Assembly (NCBI GenBank): GCA_002943765.1
Contig: PQWQ01000017.1
Location: forward strand, 1,073,501 to 1,137,500
From: Psoroptes ovis
Lineage: Eukaryota > Arthropoda > Arachnida > Sarcoptiformes > Psoroptidae
Length of the DNA stretch: 64,000 nt
Reading direction: 5' to 3'
The translations under genes were made by a program, and so were the position numbers. The notes below the pieces were generated by a model that was not told the origin of the DNA, made no database searches, and was given only the letters and a program-made list of their open reading frames with translations. Positions 1 through 11,348 of the stretch are shown piece by piece; the stretch's first letter is position 1; the number at the start of each line of letters is the position of its first letter.

Positions 1-960
1 AAACGTCGTCGTCGTCGTCGTCTGCTCTCATACAATTAACATATATGCTGCTTATGTCATCGAAATGTTGATGATGATGATGATGATCATGATGATTATT
101 TACCATTCAATTTTCAATGATAATTGTTTGTTGTTTGTTTATGTATTTTTCTGGTTGTAGTGACTTATGGTAAATATCGATACGATGATGAAGGAGGATG
201 AACCGTTACTGTGATCTATGATTGTTGGCGATATGATAACTCATATAACTATTAGCTCATCAACAATATTCTTATCTGTCACCGATGTTCGTTTAATCGC
301 TGAATAGGGTAAAAAATCTTCTTACCGATGAGGAAATAAGAAAATCTTCGATCATCGATCGATTAACTAATTGTATTCAGAGTTTTTAGGGTTCAAATTT
401 TGAATTTTCGGGTGAACAATACTGATCAATACTCTTGTTGCACTACGTTTTTGATTAATTGAAAATCAATTAATTCCAATTGAATTTGATTTTTTGTATC
501 AGATATCTTTAGATTCAAAGTCTTCAGTCTGTTGATTCATAATTCAAGATTTCATTTCAAATATTTACTACGACTCGTTTTGTTTCATTTTCGTTGATAT
601 TTATTTTCATCATTATTTACTTCAATATTTTCTGTTAAAACAGTTTCTTTTCGTCATTTTTTCTTTAGTCAATTTTCAATTTCTTTATTTTCATTTTCTT
701 CTCATTTCGTCATTATTATCATTATTTCAATGATTGAATAGAAAATAATAAGAGAAACAAAGAAGTATTTAACTGAACAACAACAGCAACATTGAAGAGG
801 ATATACGGCGACGTTTACCATACTTTTTGTAAGTATGATGTGCAGATACAACACATACAAACAAAGATACATGCACACAAAACATTAAATAAATACAAAT
901 CAAACCTCCATCAAACCATCATCATCATTATGATCAACAGCAAACAAATACGCACGCAAT

Positions 961-980
961 GCACACACACACACACACAC
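961..980. repeat. CA dinucleotide microsatellite
   Basis: Uninterrupted CA repeat, followed by a second interrupted CA stretch and AAT repeats up to about 1030. It creates spurious His/Thr-rich open frames on the plus strand and Val/Cys-rich ones on the minus strand. Confidence 0.85.
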
Positions 981-1693
981 AAAACACACATACACAAACA
1001 TCAAATAAATGATAATAATAATAATAATGACAATCAATGATGATAATACAGTAAGTAATGTTTGAAAATTTAAAATAATAATTTACAATTAAACGGCATC
1101 GAGCAACAGCAAGCAAGCAAACAAACAACAAACCTTGGCAGCAGCTTTCAATCGAGATTAACACTAAAAACGAGAATTGTATTGAATAATTCAAAGTTGA
1201 CAATTTTTTTGTTAACATTAAATGATAATACGAATATTTTCGTTTTTTTTTTTTTTTTTTTGACAATCATTGAATTGTTCGATTGACAATTGAACAATGA
1301 TTCTCAATGATAACTTTCGCTCTTTGAGTAATTCAATGATTTTCTTTTGTAATTTTTCCCTTACAATTTTCAATCAATCAGTGGTGATAAATCATTGATT
1401 ATATCGGTGATTAGTTGATCGGTGTATGGAAGCAAAACACACAAACATATTAACACCAAGAGATCAATGGAAAAAGTCATTGAAATTGATTATTGATTTG
1501 TAATTTTCATGTAAAATCGTGTATTATTTAATTTTTATTATTAAAAAAAAATTTGACAATTTTATCAAATGAAATAATAACACTGATTTTTAATTGACAA
1601 TACGAAATCAACAAAGGCATTGAAAATTCAATGAAAAAAAGAACAAAACAAAACAACAAAAATTAGGTTCATTGTTGTTGTTGTCAATGTACG

Positions 1694-1753
1694 TACCTGT
1701 CCTTGTAAATGATGTACCTAATCGATGCTGCACCTGTTGTACGGTTGTAATTA
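1694..1753 (-). CDS. possible internal exon, unknown product
   Basis: On the minus strand a 60-base segment reads AIITTVQQVQHRLGTSF and then TRT, and ends at a good donor (ACAG then GTACGT). The best upstream AG (AACAAAAG) has a poor pyrimidine tract. Entering in phase 1 it leaves in phase 1, so it could be a downstream exon of the minus-strand gene suggested by the exons at 5090-5195, 8342-8702 and 11171-11348. The frame has no ATG before an upstream stop, so it is not a start exon. A second acceptor (CAACAG) would give a different frame. I recognise no family. Confidence 0.2.
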
Positions 1754-4700
1754 TTGCTTTTGTTAATGTTTGGCAAATATGATCGAATAGAATCAAATCA
1801 ATTTTCAATTAAGGCGATTCAAGGAGCAGAAAATCTTTGTATTTTGAGCAATATTTTTCTTTTAGAAATATTTGAGAAATCTACAATGATTTCGATTTTG
1901 ATCAATTAATCAATCGACAAATCAATCAATCAAAGACACTAACAGCAATGATTGGCAATACAAACGATAATAATCTTGGCTGAAAAATTGTTCAAATTGT
2001 TTGGATGATTCTTGTTTTTTGAAAAACAAATTGAATTTCACAATTTCAAACTGAATCGCAACAATAACAAAAACAATGAGAAATGAAATTCCAAAAACGG
2101 AATTTTTTTCCAATTTTCCTTTTTTTCAATCACAAATGCGACTATTTCAACTTGAACAGCTCATTTTTGTCATTTTTGCCATTACTATCAGCTGAACGAA
2201 AATTTTAAAAATAATGAATGGCGGGAAATTTTCAAAAATTTATAATTTTCAAAAAATTCAAAAATTTTTGCCGAATTTTCAAAATTTCTTTTTTTTGTCA
2301 CTTCTTTCGATTATTATTACTTTAAATTTGAATATTTATGAAATTTATTGAAAATGATTTAAACGAAAATACGTGTCATTTCTTCACCATCATCATCATT
2401 ATATTATCATTATTATTATTATTATTATTTACATCTTTGAAACTAGTTGGACGACCTCAATTTTTAGACGTAGCGAAAAAAAAAGACAGCGAAGAAAACA
2501 AAACAATTATAACTGAAACCTGTCATTTTATTCGCGTAATTTTGTGCCGTGTATGCCGTGTGTATGCATGCATGTGTATATGCGCTACGAAGCCGAAAAA
2601 ATGGTGGAAAATTTTCATTTTTCATCATTATCATATCACTTGAATGCTTGAGAGTAAAATATATTTAAATAATTGCATTTTAAATGATTATGAATAATAA
2701 TAATTTTGAATTTCTTGTAACTTTCAATTTCTTATACTTAGCAGGATAATCATTATTGAATTTGAGGAAAAAGTCAATGGAAATACGAAGAAATGAGAAA
2801 ATCATCCCAAAGCCAAATCATCTCGAAGCCAAAATCATTAATTCATTTTGATTTGATTTGATTTAGTGTTGGGTTGATGCCAATAAGTTGGTTGATGGTG
2901 CTTTAATCGTTCAAATAGTCATTTGATTCAATTAATTGAAATATACGACAAACCCATTGGACAACCCCAAACGGTTGTTTATTGTCGAAATACGGATAAT
3001 ATTATCCGAAACTGAATGATTCAATTGAATATGATCATTGATTGAATGGCTACGAATGGTTCGTTGATCGACAAACGAAATTCAAAAAAAAAAATCTAAT
3101 CAAAACGAAATGGAAAACCGGATCAGCTGACTGATTGTATTTTCAACAAAAATGTAGGACAGTAGAGCACTTGGTAAATATATCGAAGCAAGCGAACGAA
3201 CAAACAAAAACAAATCAAGTCAAGTAGTCAGGTGAGAAAGCAAACGTGAATGATAACTGAATATAACTAACTGAATGAATGAATGAATGAATGGTGGTAA
3301 ACATTTCATTGATGATCATCATCGTATAAACACAGGTGAATACGAATGACATATACAGGTTTGATGAGTTGTTTAATGAATTTTCACTCAAATTTCTTCT
3401 TCTTCGTCGTCTTCATCGAAGGAAAAAAACGTGTATTGTCATCATCATTTTGTGATCATTTACGAGATCGGTAAACGAGATGGTTGGAAAGAGAGAAATG
3501 GAGATGGAGTGGGGAAAGAAAAATGACTTTAAACATTGAAAACACTGATGGATCTGCCGCCGCTGCTCCAACCTCAAAGATTGCGCAATAAACGGTATTT
3601 ACTCGATGGAGATATCTAAAATCGCTTGAAAATTCAAGAAAATTGGCGAAGAAAAATGAAATAAAAACTTGTGCAAAATACGAAGTGATAGAAGTCAAAG
3701 AAATCAAATGTATGTGATAACAACAACAATGATTTCAAGTTTTTCAACTTTTTTTTTGTTCAAAACAACTTTTCACCGCTTAACAGTCGAAACGTTTATT
3801 TAATATTTGTTTTCAAAGCTGTCACGTGTTCCATTGGAAACGTTGCGAATGCCCGAGCGTGTCTTGGGATGAGCAGATTGAAAGCTCATAAATAAAACAA
3901 AAACAAACACGCTGTCGGCTGTTATGTGGATGTTGTACCGAAATTTTCTCGTCTTCGTTTTGTTTGTGAGAAATGAAAGGAATTCAAAAAATTTTCATTC
4001 ATTGAATGATGAAAATGAATGAATGGTTAAATAGTGGCAGCATTAGTGAAAAATAATCTGAAAAAATCAGGTAAATATTTGACCTCAAATATTGACTTGA
4101 GCAAAATTGTGCAAAATTTACCGTTTTTTTACCTGAGAAGTCGATAGGCGCCTGGAGGGAACCAACAATGACATATTTCTACGGTCAATGATACCGTTGT
4201 CGAACACAAATCAATTTGCTCGAGTTTGCTTTCAAATATTTAGCGTTTAAGTACATCGGAAATGAGTTTTACGGGCTAATGATAATCGGTGATTTAAGCT
4301 CAAACAGAAAAGACTTGTTTACCTCGACAAACAACCAAACAGGTGTACACCTGTTTGAATGGTCATTCAGGCCTTAGAATTGTCAAAGAAATCTGGATCA
4401 TTACTAAAACCTTACAAATTCTGAATAATTCTGATCATAAACCAAATATTCAATGATAAGCTCGTCGTTGGAACCTGACGAGACATGAAAATCTTCCCAA
4501 AGTCTTTGGGAAATTTTATAATTTTCATGGATTTTCCTCGAATTTTTATTTGTTTGTTCATTTTTTCCAACAAAACAAAACAAAAACCTTCAATAAAATG
4601 GATGAGATTGGATAATAATCACAATCAAATAATAAACAAGTCAAACAAGTTAATAATCATAAATAAATAATTGAAATGAAATTAAAGACGATAATGATAA

Positions 4701-5089
4701 TTGTTGAATGGTGATTATTGTTTTTTATGTTGTTTTTGTTATTTTGTGCTCGTATTCAACAACAACAATGATAATGATATTGATTAAATATCAAAATTGA
4801 TTTAATGGTACAATAAATCACCAAAGACATGATCAATGGTAAGCAAAGATAGCGAACGAGATAATTCGGTAAATAAGATAAAAAAGATCAAGATCATCAA
4901 CAATACCATACAATAACATTTTCGAATCAATCTTTGTAAATTGATTAATAGATCAAAAATGGATCAGAATGAGAACGATGGTGCATAAATTGGTATCGGG
5001 CATAAATTCATTTGAGTAAGATCATCAAAAAAATGATGAAATGCATCTGATCAATCAAAATTGAGAAAATTTGATTTGAAAGAATTTAC

Positions 5090-5195
5090 CTTCAATAATT
5101 ATTTGTTGATTATTATTTAGCTGTGGCAGCGGCTGCTGTTGTTGTTGTTGTTGTAGTTGATTAATAGTTAATAAATTACGTTTAATTGCAATCAT
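5090..5195 (-). CDS. putative alternative first coding exon C (Gln-rich)
   Basis: On the minus strand an ATG at 5195 opens a 35-codon segment beginning MIAIKRNLLTINQL, followed by seven Gln and PLPQLNNNQQIIIE. It ends at a donor (GAAG then GTAAAT) in phase 1. An in-frame stop lies 10-12 bases before the ATG, so this would have to be a first coding exon. It shares strand, an ATG start and donor phase with the segments at 8342-8702 and 11171-11348, which suggests alternative promoters of one large gene reading leftwards. No domain is recognisable; chance open frames are common in this composition. Confidence 0.35.
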
Positions 5196-6040
5196 GTTTG
5201 TTGATTAACTTTTGCAATTTTTAAAACATTATTCAAATTTATAAAATTCATAGAAATTGATTCATCAGCTGATCAACATGGTCATTATCATAATCATTAT
5301 TAAAATTATAGTCAATATTTTCATAAATTAATTTCATTTTTATCTTATTAATTGTTAAAATTTTCATCATCATTATCATTATGATTATTCTTATTATTGT
5401 CGTCGATACAAATGACATTGTCGATATGAATGTTTCATAAAATTTTTGATTGATACACGATTAAATCAAAATGAAAATCAATTAATCCGTTTTCTTTTAA
5501 CAAAAAAAAAGTGGCAGAAAAGTTAAAACAAGCCGATAAGGGTTACAAGTTGTTGATGATTGATTGATCGAAATTCGATTGGACCAATGATATGATATAT
5601 GAGAGACGAAGATAATAAGAATTGAACAATTTAATTGAAATTTGAAAAATTTCGAATCAAATTTCGTTGGTGAAAACGCTTAATACATATCAAATCACAT
5701 ATATCAACTGATTGTGGTCACTTTTTTTCGATACTCAATGATCTACAAAAAAAAACATGACATACACACACGCAAACACATATACACAGTTTTATGTGTG
5801 TATTTGTGTGTCTAAATTGAACAAATTTTCATTTATGAATTTCAAGTTTGAATAAGATTATTTGATTTTTCAAAGAGTAAACTTTAAATCACCTATCAAG
5901 TCGACGAGAAAACTGATTCCTGGCAAAAATGAATAGTAGAGTGGTGCTCAAAAGGCGCCTCTCGAACGATATAGCGGTCAATTCTGTTTTTTTGTCTCAA
6001 AATTCATTTGAAAAAATTGAACAGAAGAGAAATAAATACA

Positions 6041-6121
6041 TGAGGCTGTACCGAAAAGTTTTGACCGATTTTCAATGGCTAGCTTCGTTATGATTACACG
6101 AAAGAATTTTCCGACCAATCA
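6041..6121 (+). repeat. short hairpin (MITE-like) element, copy 1
   Basis: Imperfect inverted repeat. The left arm begins around CTGTACCGAAAAGTTTTG and continues into CCGATTTTCAATGGC; the right arm contains ACACGAAAGAATTTTCCGAC. Arms, internal TTTTCAATG motif and length match the elements at 6662 and 7694. No transposase frame and no clear target-site duplication were seen. Confidence 0.5.
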
Positions 6122-6661
6122 AATGTATGTATGTTTGAAAATATATGTTTATATGTATCCAATACAGACACACACACATATAAACACAAATATATCGCAT
6201 ATACAGGATTTATTCGGCTGCTAAATGATGCATTTTTTCTAAAAAATTTGATTGTATTCGATCAGCTGCGCATTTTTTTTCGTCTACCTGTTATTAATTG
6301 ATAACAGAAAAGAAATGAAAATAGTTGGCCAAAACATATGAAAATACCACAGGTTATGAATATACCTGCATTCAAATATATTTGAATACATAACTGTTCT
6401 GAACATACATTATATAATATATTAAATGTATATAATAGTGGAATATATACGGGGAAATTTTTGAAAAATCAATATATAAACTTAATAGGGTATACTTAAT
6501 ACACTGTATAATAACATTGCCTGTATATCATGTCTATGTGTGTATTATATACGTGTATATATAACACATATAAATATAAGTAATATATTCATTATACCGA
6601 ACAAAAAAAAAACATTCGAAATAGTCATATATATGTCAAAAAACAGTAAATACTTGTTTAT

Positions 6662-6742
6662 TGAGTTTGTCCGAGAGGTTCGTACGGATTTTCAATGAGC
6701 ATTTTCATTTATTTCACACGAACAAACTTTTCGGACAACTCA
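6662..6742 (+). repeat. short hairpin (MITE-like) element, copy 2
   Basis: Inverted repeat starting TGAGTTTGTCCGAGAGGTT and ending with the near reverse complement AACTTTTCGGACAACTCA. The interior has CGGATTTTCAATGAGCATT. The arms pair over about 20-24 bases with a few mismatches. It belongs to the same family as copies 1, 3 and 4. Confidence 0.6.
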
Positions 6743-7693
6743 TTATTGAAAAAAAAAATACCTGACATAATTACAGAGAAAATTGAATCCAATTGTCCTT
6801 CCTGACTTGTTCATTACTTGTTTTTGACTATCATATTAGTTTCAACCTCTCACACACACACACACATACATGCATATAGTGATCGACTGACTGACTTTTT
6901 ACATCAACAAGAAAGAAGAGGATACAACAAGTGAAAACATGAATTAATTGTTGGAATTTTTTATTACTGAGAAGAAACTCGATTTATACTCGATCATCAA
7001 AATCATCAATTCACTTGAATTCATCTTCATACATCGAAGGTAATTGAATGGGGGATAAATGGTAAATGTTTATGACAAAACTGCTAACGATAATGCTGCA
7101 CTAATTATCAGCATCGATAGATGTTTACTTCAATGTTAAATAATAATTTCGATGTTGACTATCCAAGTGGTTAACATTGGACAATGATTCAAAACAAACA
7201 AATAAATAATAATTGGAAAAAAAATTTTTTTTATTTTCCATCATAATCATCATCAAGGATCATCGTAATAAATAATGATTAAATCATAATTTAATTATGA
7301 AAAAAACCATTCAAAATAATCAAAACATTAATCGTTTTAATTATGAATCGATAGTTGGGAAAATGGATCAAAAATTGCATTCAATTCGCTACGATTGGCA
7401 ACGAATGCATTGATAATCACTTTTAATTGAAAATCATTTGAAATTCGTATTTTGCCAAAGACACAATTTACTTTTCAAAAAGGTTTGTTATTTAATATTA
7501 TTCAATATTATTTATGTATGAAATTCATAAAAAATATAATCAAATGAATGTTTGAATTAATATTCAATGATTTGTGGTGTAAACACACTTGTAAATCATG
7601 TAATGAATTAAGTATTTTCTCTTTCAGACTAATATTTGAAAGAAACGAACAACTTTTGGACATTCTGTGACTGTGATCATGTACACAAAATTA

Positions 7694-7769
7694 AGCTGTC
7701 CAACAAGTTCGTTCTTGTTGAATCAACAACAATGCCTATTGAAAACCGGCGTATACTTTTTGGACAGCT
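7694..7769 (-). repeat. short hairpin (MITE-like) element, copy 3
   Basis: The termini are a perfect inverted repeat of ten bases (AGCTGTCCAA and TTGGACAGCT), extended imperfectly inward. On the minus strand the interior reads CCGGTTTTCAATAGGCATT, the counterpart of the interior of copy 2. Confidence 0.6.
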
Positions 7770-8341
7770 AAATACTCATTATGATATAACCGAAAAAATG
7801 AAATCAACATAAAACTGGGTCAAAAATATGAATGTTTTCATCTTTTTCTTTCAGATTTTTTATGCTTTTCATTGAAGAAATATTTTTCTGGTGCATCTTC
7901 ATCATAAGATCATTAAATCATCTTTTTTTCTCACTTAAAAACTAAATCAATTTAATTGATTTAAACCTCATTCGTTCAAAAACTTTCCGTCTTGAAATTA
8001 AATCATTTTGAAGGATTTAAAATTTTGATCGATGGCTTTGCAGTCTCGAATTTATTGTGGTTTTTATATTTTTTAAGTTAATCCTGTGAATGGCAACATT
8101 AATCTGAGTGAATAGAAACATATATTTGATCCGAAAAGGCGTCGGATTCAAAGGGTTAATCGATTGTTAAATTGATTGATTGATCAATTGATTTTGTTCG
8201 AATCTAAAAATGATACATAGAAACATCAGACTGCGCGCCATCTGTCGCTTCTGCGGGTCAATAAAAATTCAAATTTTTAAAAGAGCGCCAAAAATTTTTA
8301 AGAAAATTTTTTCCGAAAAAAATTTAAAAAATAGAACTTAC

Positions 8342-8702
8342 CGTTTGAGTTGTTGAAAAATTTATGATGATATAATTTAAATTTATTCGATTGATCATTA
8401 TTTGAAGAATTATAATCATTAATATCAGAAATATGACAAAAGTTGATATTGGATGGTGATGATAATTGTTTTAAATTCAATTTCAATTTCAAATTATTAT
8501 TCGTTGCAATTTGTGATGATAACAATTGTTCATTATTCAATGATTTGGCATTCGATTTCTGCTGTTGATTATCACAATTATTACCATTAACGATGATATT
8601 ATTATCATCGATCTTTGTAATATTTTCATTAAATTTATTTTTATTAATTATAAAAATCAATCTATTTTCCACATTTTTCGATTGTTTTTGTCGTATGGCC
8701 AT
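8342..8702 (-). CDS. putative alternative first coding exon B (Asn-rich)
   Basis: Minus-strand open frame of 120 codons starting at ATG 8702 (MAIRQKQSKNVENR...), rich in Asn, Lys, Gln and Ser. It ends at a consensus donor (AACG then GTAAGT) in phase 1, just inside the open frame. An AG lies immediately before the ATG, so it could also be an internal exon entered in phase 0. No domain is recognised. It pairs with exons A (11171-11348) and C (5090-5195), which have the same strand and donor phase. The sequence duplicated at 15211-16931 begins just upstream of this exon (8733), so its putative promoter side exists twice in the window. Confidence 0.4.
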
Positions 8703-8732
8703 CTTATTTTTTTTCAGATTATTGGAGAGAGC

Positions 8733-10492
8733 AGAGAAAACACTCTGTGAACAATTAAAATTTGAGAAAAAATCTTAAAAATTAATCTTGGAAAAATTTA
8801 GGTAACAATCAAAGCGGGGAAATATTTTCAGATCATCAAGATAATAAACATCAATCATTAATTAAAACAAATAATTAATTTTTTTAGCAAAAAAATTAAA
8901 TTAACAAAGCAATTATCGACCATAATAATTGGATGAAAAACAAACAATAAATCAAAAATCATTGGATTGAATGAAATAAAATTTCATGAAATCATTGAAA
9001 ACAAAATTTGAAAATTTAAATTTAAAACAAAATTTCCGTTCCAAATCAATGAAAAATCAATGAATATTGTAAAATTATTAGTGTTTATTTACATTTTGAA
9101 TCTATACCGGATTTCATATTAATTATAATCCGAAAAAAAATTCAAAAAAAAATTTAATTATCATTGATGGATTCGATGGTCATATTATTGTTTAATTTAG
9201 ACGATGATAATTATCATTATTATATGTCATTGAAGGACAATGGACACCACAGACACAATTACTTGGTCAGACAAAGTGATCAATCAAACAATCCTCATCA
9301 TACATCAGATAACATCACATGATGAACAGACATTTTGTATTTCAACCATTTGGCCCACCATCAACGATCATCATATGCATATCATGCAAGTACGATCATC
9401 ACATACGCAGTTTTGAATGCATCCATTTATTCATTTCAATCATGCCTGTGCTTACAGATATAACCGTCATCAATCTATTTTTGGATTATCATATTTTTTG
9501 ATTCAATTTGAATTTTTATTTATCCACCACCACCAACATCATGAATACTCTCTTGGGTAAATTTGATAAATTTGTGAACAGGGAAAAATAATTTTTTGAA
9601 TGAACTAAAATTAATTTTAAATTTTGAATTGAATTGATGACCGCTTTTGGCCGCTCACGCTCAGCCGATCCGATGACCACCGTTGTATCTTTTCAATTCG
9701 ATATCGTTTCAATTGCAGCCGAATTGAATTTCAGATGAAATGAATGGAGAAAATGCTTGGAAACATTGTTTCAAAATCGAAATGATAAAAATTTGAAAAA
9801 TGAAAATTGAAACATTGTGTGAAATGGACACGACAGATGAATGAAAGATGACGAAAAAAAAAATTCACACATAATCAAATAAAAAATGACCGACATTCAT
9901 TCATTTATTTGACTATTTTCATTCAGAAAAAGTTTGGAAAATTTTTGAATGAATAAATTAATGAATGTGTTATGAAAATATACTGTAAAACGATGCTCGA
10001 ATGCAGATGGTGATGACTGCAAGCGATTATTGTTATCGCATGGACAATGATCATTAATTTGAAGATTTACGGCAGAAGCTGATCGGATCTGATCTGATGA
10101 TCGGATAAGCTCGGTGCACGACAACATCTTCTCGAGGACCAACGGTAATTGATTTGCGAAAATTGATTCAAATCAAATTTGATCGGATACATTTCTAATA
10201 ATCAGAAACTGCTTCAGAAACTATATAATTTGTCAATTTCAATTTTTTGGATTTAAATTTTTCACGATTTTTCGACTGGAATTATATCAATTTGATTGAA
10301 AATTCAATATCAATGAAGGTATTATTGACATTTTTTTTTCAAGAAGCAGGTGTTTATCAGCACTAAATTAACTGGAAAAAAGAATGAATTTCAAATGAAA
10401 TTTCAACATTTCGAAGTAATTTTCTGAGGAATTTTTTTAGCTTTGGATGCAATTTCACAATTGACAACCATTCAATGTACATGTGCGCGATG
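8733..10492 (+). repeat. tandem duplication, left part, copy 1
   Basis: Nearly identical to 15211-16931 (scattered substitutions and small indels). It carries no convincing gene. A minus-strand frame near 9990-10140 reads MVLEKMLSCTELIRSSDQ... in this copy but has a different N-terminus in the second copy, which argues against it being coding. The contrast-rich patch at 9640-9690 (GACCGCTTTTGGCCGCTCAC) is kept in both copies. Confidence 0.85.
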
Positions 10493-11170
10493 TTTAATTC
10501 TAAGAATTTCTAAATTTAATGGTAATTGAACCGAGCAGAATGAATTTCGATGCTTTTTTTTGAAAATATTTCGACAATAGAATCACTAATTCAAATTCTT
10601 TCTCAAAAATATCCAAAAAACAAAATTATTTCTGACAGAAAATTCTAAAATAATCCAAAAAATTTAAATTATTTCAAAAATAATTTAAATCATCTTTGGA
10701 GAAAGAAAAAATCGGATACATTCAAAGAATATATAGTAATACATTTAAATCTGGCTCGAATATGACTGATCGAATTATTATTATATTTTGTTAAAATCAT
10801 TTCTACAAAATGAAATGCATTAATATAAAAATCATATTTCATTGACATACTAACACACTAAAATAGCGTTTGAAAATATATATATTTTTGCAGTGATAGT
10901 TGTAATAATAATGATGATGATGGTGATAATAACAATAATCATGACATTCATTATTTTAAATATACGAAAAACATACTTTTCAACTCATGGTAATTGATAA
11001 TGATATGATTATTGTTGCACACATACACACAACCTCACAATCACACAAACATTGATCATCATTCCTTCATTATTTCATTTAAATCTTCATCATATTCATT
11101 GAATAATCATGATTAATATCATTAAGAATGAGAATTTCATTCTAATGACACTTTGAAATAAAGACTTTAC
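10493..11170. other. non-coding, absent from second copy
   Basis: AT-rich sequence with no gene-like frame. It belongs to the part of the duplicated unit missing downstream of 16931. Confidence 0.5.
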
Positions 11171-11348
11171 CATCAAAAAATTCTTTAAAATTATCAATCA
11201 GAATAATCGTTGACAATTTTTGCAAAGATTCAAGTTTGGGGTTGCGATGGCGGTGGTGGTGATGGTCGTGCACCCACCACCACCGCCACCATCCATCGTA
11301 ATTGTCGTAGTCGCGATGAAAGTTGTTGTACATTGATTCAAATATCAT
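11171..11348 (-). CDS. putative alternative first coding exon A (His/Trp-rich)
   Basis: The minus-strand ATG at 11348 opens 59 codons (MIFESMYNNFHRDYDNYDG, a Trp/His-rich stretch, then NPKLESLQKLSTIILIDNFK). It ends at a donor (GATG then GTAAAG) in phase 1. The last 25 residues look like ordinary protein. The Trp/His block comes from a GC-rich inverted repeat (11245-11291), so part of the coding look may be accidental. Same strand, start type and donor phase as exons B and C. Confidence 0.35.
11245..11291. repeat. GC-rich inverted repeat
   Basis: GCGATGGCGGTGGTGGTGAT on the left pairs with ACCACCACCGCCACCATC on the right around a loop near GTCGTGCAC. It is unusual in an AT-rich surrounding and could form a stable stem of about 18 base pairs. 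Confidence 0.65.

Larger units (their letters stand above)
1..5089. other. gene-poor AT-rich region
   Basis: No complete gene is recognisable. The stretch holds simple repeats (a GTC run at the left edge, ATG/GAT runs near 70-95, CA repeats near 961-980) and many poly-A/T tracts. Open frames here are short and of low complexity. The only piece that reads like protein is the minus-strand segment near 1690-1800, listed separately. If the minus-strand exons at 5090-5195, 8342-8702 and 11171-11348 are real, this region would be mostly intron of that gene, which would continue beyond the left edge. Confidence 0.5.
5196..8341. other. non-coding region with three hairpin elements
   Basis: AT-rich sequence with TA/TG-rich runs (for example 6370-6600). 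No protein-like frame was found. It contains three of the four approximately 80-base inverted-repeat elements described separately (6041-6121, 6662-6742, 7694-7769). It would be intronic if the minus-strand first-exon model is right. Confidence 0.5.

Noticed and set aside
9319..9501. 60-codon plus frame present twice (also 15799-15981)
   Set aside because: Its conservation is fully explained by the recent tandem duplication; no domain or splice support.
9897..10142. Minus-strand frame with reasonable residue mix (RSASAVNLQINDHCPCDNNN)
   Set aside because: The second copy at 16347-16607 keeps only part of the frame and has a different N-terminus after indels, as expected of non-coding duplicated DNA; the donor phase also differs from the nearby putative first exons.
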